From Chitinophaga pinensis (GTDB lineage Bacteria; Pseudomonadota; Gammaproteobacteria; Burkholderiales; SG8-41): 49,876 bases of DNA. The notes under the pieces were generated by a model, which made no database searches, was not told the DNA's origin, and saw only the letters and a program-made list of their open reading frames with translations. This document shows positions 24,799-32,911 of this stretch, one piece after another (within the stretch, counting starts at the first letter, position 1; every line of letters starts with the position of its first letter). The stretch lies in contig CALQCM020000032.1 of NCBI GenBank assembly GCA_943329075.2, positions 1 to 49,876 of the forward strand, read 5' to 3'. The translations under genes and the position numbers were made by a program.

Positions 24799-25635
24799 AT
24801 GAACGCTTCCAGTTTTGTATTTTATCCGATCGTCTCCGTGCTGTACGCGGCGCTTGCCGCGTATTTCTGGCGCACGCGCTGGCGCACGTCCGCACCGGCC
24901 GAATTTGTGCGCAGCGATCGCTCCGCGCTCGAACACCTGATGGTGCTCGTGCCGCTGGTGTTGCACGCGATGCTGCTATTCAACTCGGTAGTGGCCGGCG
25001 ACGGCATCCATCTCGGCGTCGGCAACGCCATCTCGACCATCGTCTGGCTGACGGTGGCAATTTACTGGCTGGGCAACCTTTTTTACCGCATCGAAGGCCT
25101 GCAGGCGCTGGTCATGCCGGTGGCGGCGCTGTGCGCATTTCTGCCCGCCCTGTTTCCGGCGACGCGCGCCCTGCCAAACACCGAATTGCCGGTGTTCCAG
25201 GTGCATTTGATGATTGCCTTGCTCGCCTACAGCCTGTTCACCATCGCCTCGCTGCATGTGCTGCTGATGGCGGTCATTGAAAACCGCCTGCACGGCGGCG
25301 GGCTGCCGGCGGCCCTGCAGCAACTGCCCGCCCTGCTGACCATGGAAACCCTGTTGTTCCGCATCATCCTCGCCGGTTTCGTTTTGTTGACGCTGACGCT
25401 CGCCACCGGTGCCATCTACTCCGAGGAGCTGTTTGGCAAGGCGATGCGCTTCAACCACAAAACTGTGTTCGGCTTCCTGTCGTGGCTGATTTTTGGCGCT
25501 CTGCTCGGCGGCCGCTGGCTCTACGGCTGGCGCGGCCGCATGGCCGTGCGCTGGACGCTGACCGGATTTCTGGTACTGGTGCTTGCCTATGTAGGCAGCA
25601 AATTCGTGCTTGAAGTAATTCTCGGCAGAACCTAG
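24799..25635 (+). CDS. ypjD: CcsA-like inner-membrane protein YpjD
   Basis: A polytopic membrane protein of 278 residues with about eight hydrophobic spans, related to the cytochrome c assembly protein CcsA/ResC. The order ffh-ypjD-corB reproduces the conserved gammaproteobacterial neighbourhood of ypjD. The ATG at 24799 was chosen because the frame upstream to 24739 codes no membrane segment; only a weak CAGG precedes it. Its biochemical role is not settled; it is not proof of a cytochrome c system, since no other maturation gene is seen here. Confidence 0.82.
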   Translation: MNASSFVFYPIVSVLYAALAAYFWRTRWRTSAPAEFVRSDRSALEHLMVLVPLVLHAMLLFNSVVAGDGIHLGVGNAISTIVWLTVAIYWLGNLFYRIEGLQALVMPVAALCAFLPALFPATRALPNTELPVFQVHLMIALLAYSLFTIASLHVLLMAVIENRLHGGGLPAALQQLPALLTMETLLFRIILAGFVLLTLTLATGAIYSEELFGKAMRFNHKTVFGFLSWLIFGALLGGRWLYGWRGRMAVRWTLTGFLVLVLAYVGSKFVLEVILGRT

Positions 25636-25679
25636 CGCACGATGCGCGAGTATCGCCGTCCGCCCCGCGCATCGCGCGC
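25635..25679. repeat. Long hairpin overlapping the ypjD stop
   Basis: GCGCACGATGCGCG (25635-25648) pairs with CGCGCATCGCGCGC (25666-25679) with one mismatch, leaving a 17-base loop. The left arm begins at the last base of the ypjD stop codon. It separates ypjD from corB and could stabilise or attenuate the transcript. No T run follows. Confidence 0.5.
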
Positions 25680-25700
25680 CCAGCACCCGACACCCGACTG

Positions 25701-26993
25701 ATGGAAGACATTCCCTTATCGGTGCAGTTCGGCACGCTCGGCATCCTGCTGTTGCTGTCGGGGTTTTTCTCCATTGCCGAAACCAGCATGATGGCGCTGA
25801 ACCGCTACCGGCTGAAGGCACTGGTGCGCATGGGCCACCGCGGCGCGCGCATCGCCACCGAACTGCTCGCGCAAACCGACCGCCTGCTCGGCGTGATCCT
25901 GCTCGGCAACAATCTCGTCAACGCCGCCGCGGCCGTGCTGGTGAGCGTCATCACAGTGCGTCTTTTCGGCGAAGATGAAATCGCGCTTGCGCTCGGCACT
26001 CTGGCGGTCACCTTCCTGATTCTGGTGTTCTCGGAAATCACGCCCAAAATCGTCGGCGCCGCCTATGCCGAGGCGATCGCGCCACCGATCGCCTTTGTGC
26101 TCAAGCCACTCCTGCGCCTGCTCTATCCGGTAGTCTGGTTTGTAAACCTGTTTGTGCAGACTTTATTGTGGCTGCTGCGGCTCAAACCGCCCGACGCCTC
26201 CGAAAACAAAATGACTCCGGAGGAATTGCGCACGCTGGTTCTCGAGGCCGGCAACTACATTCCCAAAAAACACCAAAGCATCCTGCTCAATCTGTTCGAT
26301 CTCGAACAGATCACGGTCGACGATATCATGACCCCGCGCAGCCAGATCGAGGCCGTCAATATCGATGCCCCGCCGGCCGTGCTGCGCGAACAAATTGCCA
26401 CTGCATATCACCGGAGGCTGCCACTGTACGAAGGGCAACCGGACAACATTATCGGCGTGGTGCTGGTGCGCAAGGCTCTGAGCATCAGCGACGATGGTGA
26501 AATCTCCGCCGGACAATTGCGCGGCCTCATGCGTGCGCCCTACTTCGCCCCCTCGGGAACACCGCTGTTCACACAACTGCAGCAGTTTCAGGAACACCAG
26601 GACCGGCTCTGCTTTGTCGTCGATGAATACGGCGAGCTGATGGGCATGCTGACGCTGGACGACATCGTCGAGGAGTTGATCGGCGAATTCGCCACGCATT
26701 CGCCGCTGCAGCCCGGGCACTTCCACCCGCAGGCCGACGGCAGTTATGTCGTCGAGGGCGGCAGCCTGCTGCGCGAACTTAATCGCAAACTGGGCTTCCG
26801 CTTCCCGCTCGACGGCCCGAAAACACTCAACGGCCTTGTGCTGGAACATCTGCGCGAAATCCCCGAGCCGGGCACCGGCGTCGCGATTGCCGGGCACCGC
26901 ATGAAAATCGTGCAAACGCAGGACCGCGTCATCAAATCCATCAACCTCGACCGCCCGCTGCCACCAGCAGGGGCACCGCGCCCCCCGCTCTAA
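25701..26993 (+). CDS. CorB/HlyC-type CBS-domain transport protein
   Basis: A 430-residue membrane protein of the CNNM/CorB family linked to magnesium or cobalt efflux. An N-terminal DUF21 domain with four hydrophobic segments (about 1-150, including FFSIAETSMMALNRYRLKALV) is followed by a CBS pair (about 200-330, VDDIMTPRSQIEAV and LCFVVDEYGELMGMLTLDDIVEELIGE). It ends in a CorC/HlyC domain with LREIPEPGT near the end. It follows ypjD in the order known from E. coli yfjD. Metal specificity is not readable. Confidence 0.9.
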   Translation: MEDIPLSVQFGTLGILLLLSGFFSIAETSMMALNRYRLKALVRMGHRGARIATELLAQTDRLLGVILLGNNLVNAAAAVLVSVITVRLFGEDEIALALGTLAVTFLILVFSEITPKIVGAAYAEAIAPPIAFVLKPLLRLLYPVVWFVNLFVQTLLWLLRLKPPDASENKMTPEELRTLVLEAGNYIPKKHQSILLNLFDLEQITVDDIMTPRSQIEAVNIDAPPAVLREQIATAYHRRLPLYEGQPDNIIGVVLVRKALSISDDGEISAGQLRGLMRAPYFAPSGTPLFTQLQQFQEHQDRLCFVVDEYGELMGMLTLDDIVEELIGEFATHSPLQPGHFHPQADGSYVVEGGSLLRELNRKLGFRFPLDGPKTLNGLVLEHLREIPEPGTGVAIAGHRMKIVQTQDRVIKSINLDRPLPPAGAPRPPL

Positions 26994-27137
26994 CGCGCGC
27001 CCCCGCAAACCGCGGACTTCGTCACCGCACCACCTACGCACCACTTTACAAAGCCGACGCACGCGGGCATGATAGGCGGAATCTTAATTTAACCAATAAG
27101 TTAGCGCACTGTTTGAAAACGCTACGGGAGAAATGCC

Positions 27138-28361
27138 ATGGCCACTGCTACCGCCACCAAAAAAGACGTTAAGGAATTCGTCTACTCATGGATCGGTACG
27201 GACAAGGCGGGCAAAACCATGCGCGGAGAAATGAAGGCGGGGGGCGAAGCCGTCGTCAATGCCCAGCTGCGCCGCCAGCGCATCAAGGTCACCAAAGTCA
27301 AGAAGGTTTCCACGCGCAGCGGCGGCAGCATCACCGACAAGGACATCACGCTGTTTACGCGCCAATTGGCGACCATGCTGAAAGCCGGCGTGCCGCTGTT
27401 GCAGGCCTTCGATATCGTCGGCAAAGGCCACAGCAATCCGGCGGTGCAAAAGCTGCTGATGGCAGTTAAAACCGAGGTCGAAACCGGTTCGAGCCTGAAA
27501 CAGGCTTTTGAGAAGCATCCGCTGTATTTCGACGCCTTGTTCTGCAACCTGATCGGCGCAGGCGAACAGGCCGGTATTCTCGACAGCCTGCTGGACCGCC
27601 TTGCCACCTACAAGGAAAAGACCCAGGCGATCAAGGGCAAAATCAAATCTGCGCTGTTTTACCCGATCGCGATTATTGCAGTGGCGTTCATTATCACGGC
27701 GATCATCATGATCTTCGTAATCCCGGCATTCAAGACGGTATTTGCAAGTTTCGGTGCAGATCTGCCGGGGCCGACGCTGGTCGTCATGGCGATCTCGGAT
27801 TTCTTTGTCAAATACTGGTACCTGATCTTCAGTATCATCGGCGGCGGCATCTATGGATTTTTGTACGCCTGGAAACGCTCCAAGGCAGTGATGATTTTCA
27901 TGGACATGGTGATGCTGAGGGCCCCGGTCTTCGGCGACCTCGTGCGCAAAGCCACGGTCGCGCGCTGGACGCGCACGCTGGCAACGATGTTCGCCGCCGG
28001 TGTGCCGCTGGTTGAAGCCCTCGATTCGGTGGCCGGCGCGGCGGGCAATCACGAGTACTGGGTGGCCACCAAGAAAATCCAGAGCGAAGTGGCGACCGGT
28101 TCCAGCCTCGTGGTCTCGATGCAGAACGTTGATCTGTTCCCGAACATGGTGCTGCAGATGGTGGCAATCGGCGAAGAAGCCGGTTCGCTCGACGGCATGC
28201 TCTCCAAGGTCGCCGACTTTTTCGAGGCCGAGGTCGACGATGCGGTCGAAGCGCTGTCGAGCCTGATGGAGCCGCTGATCATGGTCGTGCTGGGCACGCT
28301 GATCGGCGGCATGGTCGTTGCGATGTATCTGCCGATCTTCAAGATGGGTCAGGCGGTTTGA
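27138..28361 (+). CDS. pilC: Type IV pilus inner-membrane platform protein PilC
   Basis: The GspF-family membrane platform of the type IV pilus, 407 residues, that couples the assembly ATPase to pilin polymerisation. Two T2SSF domains with repeated patterns are visible: TRQLATMLKAGVPLLQAFD at about 72-90, and WTRTLATMFAAGVPLVEALD in the second half. Three long hydrophobic segments lie near 175-200, 225-245 and at the end. A GGGAG ribosome-binding site precedes the ATG. In many betaproteobacteria pilB stands directly before pilC; here a 144-base gap and corB precede it instead. pilD follows. Confidence 0.95.
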   Translation: MATATATKKDVKEFVYSWIGTDKAGKTMRGEMKAGGEAVVNAQLRRQRIKVTKVKKVSTRSGGSITDKDITLFTRQLATMLKAGVPLLQAFDIVGKGHSNPAVQKLLMAVKTEVETGSSLKQAFEKHPLYFDALFCNLIGAGEQAGILDSLLDRLATYKEKTQAIKGKIKSALFYPIAIIAVAFIITAIIMIFVIPAFKTVFASFGADLPGPTLVVMAISDFFVKYWYLIFSIIGGGIYGFLYAWKRSKAVMIFMDMVMLRAPVFGDLVRKATVARWTRTLATMFAAGVPLVEALDSVAGAAGNHEYWVATKKIQSEVATGSSLVVSMQNVDLFPNMVLQMVAIGEEAGSLDGMLSKVADFFEAEVDDAVEALSSLMEPLIMVVLGTLIGGMVVAMYLPIFKMGQAV

Positions 28362-28372
28362 TCGTTGCGGAG

Positions 28373-28454
28373 GGACGGGGACTGCGCGTGAGGCGCAAAC
28401 CCCGCCACCGTTACGCCATCCGGCACACCACCGTTAACACCCCACGCCCCGTCC
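28373..28454. repeat. Palindromic spacer between pilC and pilD
   Basis: GGACGGGG at 28373-28380 is matched by CCCCGTCC at 28447-28454. Inside, CGGGG and CCCCG near 28376 and 28400 flank a GCGC pair, so two alternative stems exist. It occupies the whole 97-base gap between pilC and pilD and may attenuate read-through. The evidence is only the base pairing. Confidence 0.35.
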
Positions 28455-28458
28455 GCCG

Positions 28459-29319
28459 ATGTCCCTAATCCAGTTACTGCAGAGCAGCCCGACGTTGTTT
28501 GCCGCCACGGTTGCGCTCCTCTCGCTCACCATCGGCAGCTTTCTCAATGTCGTCATCCACCGGATGCCGAAAATGATGGAGCGCCAATGGCGCGCTGAAG
28601 TCGCCGAGGCGAACGGACAGACTGTCCCCGACGAACCCAGTTACAACCTGATGCTACCGCGTTCGCAATGCCCGGCCTGCGGGCATGCCATCACGGCGAT
28701 GGAAAACATCCCGGTTATCAGCTATCTCGTGCTGCGCGGCAAATGTGCCGGCTGCAGCGCACCGATTTCGCCGCGTTATCCGCTGGTCGAACTGTTTACT
28801 GCAGGCGTCTCGGGGGTGGTGGCATGGCATTTCGGCTTCGGCTGGACCACCGCTGCCGCCCTCCTGTTCGTATGGGCGATGATCGCGCTCGCCTTTATCG
28901 ATCTCGACACCTTTTTCCTGCCGGACGACATCACGCTGCCGCTGCTATGGGCCGGCCTGCTGGTCAACATGGGCGGCGTTTTTGTCGATCTTCAAACCGC
29001 CGTCATCGGCGCGGTGGCCGGCTATTTGTCGCTCTGGCTCGTCTATTGGGGGTTCAAGCTGGCCACTGGCAAGGAAGGCATGGGTTACGGCGATTTCAAG
29101 CTGCTGGCAGCGATTGGCGCCTGGCTCGGCTGGAAAATGCTGCCGGTCGTCATCATGCTGTCGTCCTTGGTCGGCGCCATCATCGGCATCAGCCTGATCG
29201 CACTTGCACGCCATGAACGCAGCAGGCCGATTCCGTTCGGCCCCTACCTCGTGCTGGCCGGGCTCATCGCGATGTTCTGGGGTGACGCCATCGTCCAATA
29301 CTACCTGCGGCAGCTTTAG
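28459..29319 (+). CDS. pilD: Prepilin peptidase / N-methyltransferase PilD
   Basis: A bifunctional inner-membrane aspartic protease, 286 residues, that cleaves prepilin leader peptides and methylates the new N-terminal Phe. The cytoplasmic zinc-type cysteine pairs CPACGH and CAGC are both present, marking a full-length methylating form. The catalytic aspartates lie in FIDLDTFFLPDD and in YGDFKLLAAIGAWLG. About eight membrane spans follow. It precedes coaE by only four bases, indicating one transcript with pilC, pilD and coaE. Confidence 0.96.
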   Translation: MSLIQLLQSSPTLFAATVALLSLTIGSFLNVVIHRMPKMMERQWRAEVAEANGQTVPDEPSYNLMLPRSQCPACGHAITAMENIPVISYLVLRGKCAGCSAPISPRYPLVELFTAGVSGVVAWHFGFGWTTAAALLFVWAMIALAFIDLDTFFLPDDITLPLLWAGLLVNMGGVFVDLQTAVIGAVAGYLSLWLVYWGFKLATGKEGMGYGDFKLLAAIGAWLGWKMLPVVIMLSSLVGAIIGISLIALARHERSRPIPFGPYLVLAGLIAMFWGDAIVQYYLRQL

Positions 29320-29323
29320 CCCG

Positions 29324-29971
29324 ATGTCGCTTGTGATCGCTCTCACCGGCGGGATCGGCAGCGGCAAAAGCAGTGTTGCCGAACTGCTGGCGGAATTCGG
29401 CGCCGCGGTGATCGACACCGACGCGATTGCCCATCAGCTGACTGCGCCCGGCGCGGCCGGATCGCGCGAAATTGGCCGGCAATTCGGAGCGGACTTTCTG
29501 CGCGCCGACGGCGCACTCGACCGCGACCGCATGCGTAGCCTCGTTTTTGCCGATCCCGCTGCCCGCAAAAAACTGGAAGCGATTTTGCACCCGATGATAC
29601 GGTCGAAAGTCCAAGTGGCCCTCGGTGCAACGAATGCGCCCTATGCGGTGCTCGTCGTGCCCCTGCTCGTTGAAACCGGCGCCTACCAAAATGTCGCCAC
29701 ACGCACGCTGGTGGTCGATTGCAGCGAACCGGCGCAAATTGCCCGTGTCGGCCGGCGCAGCAATCTGCCCGAGGACACCGTTCGCGGCATTATGGCCAGC
29801 CAGGCCAGCCGCACCGAACGCCTGGCCCGTGCCGACGACATCATCGTCAACGACGCCGATCTGGCAACACTGCGTCACCGCACATCCGAACTTCACCGGC
29901 GTTATCTTGCCCTTGCAAAAGAGGAGGCGGCCGGTGAACCGGGGTCGGAAAAACCTAAAAAACCGCACTGA
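29324..29971 (+). CDS. coaE: Dephospho-CoA kinase
   Basis: The last enzyme of coenzyme A synthesis, phosphorylating the 3'-hydroxyl of dephospho-CoA with ATP. Length is 215 residues. The P-loop LTGGIGSGKSSV, the following IDTDAIAHQL and the LVVPLLVETGAY segment are typical. The ATG at 29324 restores the family N-terminus (MSLVIALTGGIGSGK); a longer frame from 29204 runs through pilD in another phase and is rejected. Four bases separate it from pilD. Confidence 0.96.
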   Translation: MSLVIALTGGIGSGKSSVAELLAEFGAAVIDTDAIAHQLTAPGAAGSREIGRQFGADFLRADGALDRDRMRSLVFADPAARKKLEAILHPMIRSKVQVALGATNAPYAVLVVPLLVETGAYQNVATRTLVVDCSEPAQIARVGRRSNLPEDTVRGIMASQASRTERLARADDIIVNDADLATLRHRTSELHRRYLALAKEEAAGEPGSEKPKKPH

Positions 29972-30043
29972 AGTCTTTATTTTTTTTCGGTTTTGTAGAA
30001 CAATTGGGCGCATTAGTCACTTCCCCGGTTATCCGTACTCGCC

Positions 30044-30799
30044 GTGATCAGTTATGAATACCCGTTGAGCGAGCGGATACGCACATTGTTGCGGCTCGAA
30101 GATTTGTACGAGCGCGTCCAGTATTTCACCGCCAAAGCGGATGCGCAGGAGCATCATGTTGCGCTCTTGTGCATTTTTGAAATTCTGGAAGTCGCCAGCC
30201 GCGCCGACCTCAAATCCGATCTGTTGCAGGAACTCGAACGGCAAAAGCACACCCTCGAAGCGCTACGCGACAACCCGGAAATTTCGCAGGAAGCGCTCGA
30301 CACCATCCTGTGGGAAATCGACCGCGTTTCATCGCGCCTCTTTCAGATGTCCGGCAAGATCGGCCAGGAACTGCGCGAAAACGAATGGCTGATGAGCATC
30401 AAGCAGCGCACCAACATTCCCGGCGGCGTCTGCGAGTTCGACCTGCCGTCCTACCACTACTGGCTGCATCAAAACGCTGAACTGCATCGCCATGACCTCG
30501 AAGGCTGGCTGGCGCCATTTCTGCCGATCCGTGACGGCATTGCGATCATGCTGCGACTGCTGCGTGAGAGTGGCAAGGTTTCGAACCAGACTGCGGTACA
30601 GGGCGTCTATCAGCAGATGATGGCCGGCCGCGTCGCACAGATGCTGCGTCTGCGTTTGCGCCCCGACCACCAGTGCGTGCCGGAAATCAGCGCCAACAAA
30701 TACGCGCTGAACATCCGCTTCACCACGCACGAGGGCAGCCAGCGCCCGCGCGTCATCGAAACAGACGTTGATTTCGAATTGACCTTTTGCAACCTCTGA
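30044..30799 (+). CDS. zapD: Cell division protein ZapD
   Basis: A 251-residue cytoplasmic protein that bundles FtsZ protofilaments at the division ring. The opening ISYEYPLSERIRTLLRLEDLYERV, the central SIKQRTNIPGG, SYHYWLHQ and the late FTTHEGSQRPR match the ZapD/DUF1342 family. The start codon is GTG (30044), since it gives the family N-terminus and no ATG is suitable. It stands between coaE and yacG, the canonical order. Confidence 0.94.
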   Translation: MISYEYPLSERIRTLLRLEDLYERVQYFTAKADAQEHHVALLCIFEILEVASRADLKSDLLQELERQKHTLEALRDNPEISQEALDTILWEIDRVSSRLFQMSGKIGQELRENEWLMSIKQRTNIPGGVCEFDLPSYHYWLHQNAELHRHDLEGWLAPFLPIRDGIAIMLRLLRESGKVSNQTAVQGVYQQMMAGRVAQMLRLRLRPDHQCVPEISANKYALNIRFTTHEGSQRPRVIETDVDFELTFCNL

Positions 30800-30811
30800 G
30801 GCGGGTATGCT

Positions 30812-31018
30812 ATGACGCTGCGCATGGTCAATTGTCCGCAGTGCGGCAAGCCCGCACGCTGGGATCCCGCCAATCCGTTCCGCCCGTTCTGTTCTGAACG
30901 CTGTCGTTTGATCGATCTTGGCGCATGGGCCAGTGAGAATTTCCGCATCCCCGTTTCAGAGCCGTCGGAAGAATTCGAGACGGATGACAATCCGTCACCG
31001 CCACCGCCCCTGAATTGA
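30812..31018 (+). CDS. yacG: DNA gyrase inhibitor YacG
   Basis: A small zinc-binding protein, 68 residues, known in E. coli to bind GyrB and inhibit gyrase. Four cysteines in CPQCGK and [17 protein letters not shown] form the zinc site. The C-terminal tail is acidic and proline-rich. The ATG at 30812 lies ten bases after GAGG that overlaps the zapD stop; an ATG four codons later (30824) is possible. It ends the pilC to yacG run. Confidence 0.93.
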   Translation: MTLRMVNCPQCGKPARWDPANPFRPFCSERCRLIDLGAWASENFRIPVSEPSEEFETDDNPSPPPPLN

Positions 31019-31039
31019 CCCGCGCTGCTGCAACGGCGT

Positions 31040-31067
31040 GGCGCCTGGATTACAAACCCCAGGCGCC
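31040..31067. terminator. Hairpin between convergent yacG and the Nudix gene
   Basis: GGCGCCTGG (31040-31048) and CCAGGCGCC (31059-31067) form a perfect 9-bp stem with a 10-base loop. It overlaps the last codons of the Nudix gene and lies 21 bases after the yacG stop, suiting a bidirectional stop. No long T run is present. Confidence 0.5.
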
Positions 31068-31994
31068 GCGCAACATGGCGATGCCGTGGGCGCCGCATTG
31101 CCAGGCCCGCCGCATATCTTCTGGTTTTACGCCGCCCAGGGCGTAGACGGGAAGAGAATAATTGCGGAGCAGCTCCGCAACGCGCGCCCAGCCCAGTGTC
31201 GGTGCGCCGGGATGACTCGGTGTCGGCGCAACGCTACCGAGCACGACAAAATCCAGTCCGAGAAATTGCGCATGCGCGAGTTGCTCGACGTTGTGACAGG
31301 AGGCGCCGCACCAAGCGACATCCGGCCGCCTTTGGCATGACATCAATGCCGCAGAGTTCAGGTGCACGCCGTCGGCACCCGCCGCGAGAGCGGTGTCCGG
31401 CGTGCCGTTGACGAGCACGCGCGCACCAAACCGTCGCGCCAACGTGACGACGTGGCGGGCGAAACCGGCGAACTCCTGTGCATTCATATGTTTTTCGCGG
31501 ACCTGGATTAACCGCAGTCCGGAATTCAGGGCGGCCTCCAGTTTTTGCATGAACGCGGCACGTCCGATTTGCGTGGCGCACGTTATGCCGTAGGCCGGCG
31601 GCAGTTCAAGCGACCGCAATATCGGGCCATTGGCCGGCAACACCGGCGCCACAGTAACGCGGCCCTTTGACTGCCACACAAATTGCTGCTGCTCGCGGCC
31701 GTGCGGTTCACCGCGCCACGCCAGTACACGAAAAAAGCGCAGTGTGACCGACGCGTGCGCGTAATCGAATTCACGCGTCAGCCAGGGATAAGCGGTATCG
31801 ACATCGATGCCGAGTTCTTCGTGCAATTCGCGTTTGAGCGCGTCGGCCGCCGATTCGCCGGGCTCGACCTTGCCGCCGGGAAATTCCCAATAGCCGGAGT
31901 AGACCTTGCCGACCGGGCGCTGCGCGAGTAGGAATTCGCCGCGATCGTTTTCGATGACAGCGGCGGCCACCTCGACGCGTTTTACCGCCGCCAC
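31050..31994 (-). CDS. Nudix hydrolase fused to a ThiE-like domain
   Basis: A two-domain protein of about 314 residues. The N-terminal Nudix domain has the box GKVEPGESAADALKRELHEELG, typical of MutT-like 8-oxo-dGTP diphosphatases, with RVEVAAAVI before it. The C-terminal domain resembles thiamine-phosphate synthase (LIQVREK, ADGVHLNS, VVLGSVAPTPSHPG, ALGGVKPEDM). The usual NDR segment is VNGTPDTA here, so thiamine-phosphate synthase activity is doubtful. The start is taken as GTG at 31994, since the frame further up to 32171 lies inside the preceding gene. It overlaps no gene downstream. Such fusions are known in beta- and gammaproteobacteria; the ThiE half may only bind a ligand. Confidence 0.85.
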   Translation of the reverse strand: MAAVKRVEVAAAVIENDRGEFLLAQRPVGKVYSGYWEFPGGKVEPGESAADALKRELHEELGIDVDTAYPWLTREFDYAHASVTLRFFRVLAWRGEPHGREQQQFVWQSKGRVTVAPVLPANGPILRSLELPPAYGITCATQIGRAAFMQKLEAALNSGLRLIQVREKHMNAQEFAGFARHVVTLARRFGARVLVNGTPDTALAAGADGVHLNSAALMSCQRRPDVAWCGASCHNVEQLAHAQFLGLDFVVLGSVAPTPSHPGAPTLGWARVAELLRNYSLPVYALGGVKPEDMRRAWQCGAHGIAMLRGAWGL

Positions 31995-32014
31995 GACATC
32001 AGTCCGCCCGGCAG

Positions 32015-32890
32015 CTACTTGCCGCGGGCCGCATGTGCGCGCCCGGCCCAGTCGCGCGCGAACTGCCAGGCAACACGACCGCTGCGCGAACCGCGTTGCA
32101 GCGCCCACTGCAGGGCAGCGTGACGCACGGATTCGCTGGTCGCACCGGCGATCTTGAAGTAACCGAGCCACTGCGCGACGATTTCAAGATATTCGTCCTG
32201 GTCGAAGGGATAAAACGATACCCAGACACCGAAACGTTCCGACAGCGAGATTTTTTCTTCCACCGTCTCGCCGGGGTGAATGTCGTCCCCAACCGGCTTG
32301 GCTTCGAGATTGTCGGACATGTAATCCGGCATCAGATGGCGCCGGTTCGAGGTCGCGTAGATCAGGCAGTTTTCGGAGGCCGCCGCGACGGAGCCGTCGA
32401 GCACCACTTTGAGCGCCTTGTAACCCGGCTCGTCAGCCTCGAACGAGAGGTCGTCACAATACAGAATAAAACGCTCGGGGCGCGCGGCGATCTGCTCGAC
32501 GATGTCGGGCAAATCGGTCAGATCGTGCTTTTCAACCTCGATCACGCGCAACCCGCGCGGCGAAAACTTGTTGAGCAGCGCCTTGATCAGCGACGACTTG
32601 CCGGTGCCGCGAGAACCGGTCAGCAGCACGTTGTTGGCGGGATAACCGTCAACGAACTGGCGCGTGTTCTGCTCGACGATTTTTTTCTGGCGGTCGATGC
32701 CGCGCAGATCGGCCAGGCTGATCTTGTGCACATGGTTGACGCTCTGGATCGCGCCGTGGCCGTTGCGTTTGCGCCAGCGAAAGGCGATCGACTTTTTCCA
32801 TTCAGTCGGCGCTGCTTCGGCGGGCAGCAGTTTTTCCAGGCGGCCGAGCAGGCTCTCGGCGCGTTCAAACAATTTATCAGTCGGGTTCAT
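32015..32890 (-). CDS. DUF815 AAA-type ATP-binding protein
   Basis: A cytoplasmic P-loop ATPase of 291 residues. The Walker A motif is LTGSRGTGKSSLIKALL at about 91-107 and the Walker B-like YCDDLSFE follows. SNRRHLMPDYM and LSERFGVWVSFYPFDQ are characteristic of the DUF815 family. Function is not established; the name refers to a domain only. It lies 21 bases downstream of argJ and just upstream of the Nudix gene, so the three are likely cotranscribed with secA. Confidence 0.9.
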   Translation of the reverse strand: MNPTDKLFERAESLLGRLEKLLPAEAAPTEWKKSIAFRWRKRNGHGAIQSVNHVHKISLADLRGIDRQKKIVEQNTRQFVDGYPANNVLLTGSRGTGKSSLIKALLNKFSPRGLRVIEVEKHDLTDLPDIVEQIAARPERFILYCDDLSFEADEPGYKALKVVLDGSVAAASENCLIYATSNRRHLMPDYMSDNLEAKPVGDDIHPGETVEEKISLSERFGVWVSFYPFDQDEYLEIVAQWLGYFKIAGATSESVRHAALQWALQRGSRSGRVAWQFARDWAGRAHAARGK

Positions 32891-32911
32891 GGTTGAATTT
32901 ATTCGCCAGGG

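Noticed and set aside
31050..31994. Nudix and ThiE-like parts as an assembly artefact
   Set aside because: The frame is continuous across the join with sensible linker sequence, and fusions of this kind are known in related bacteria.
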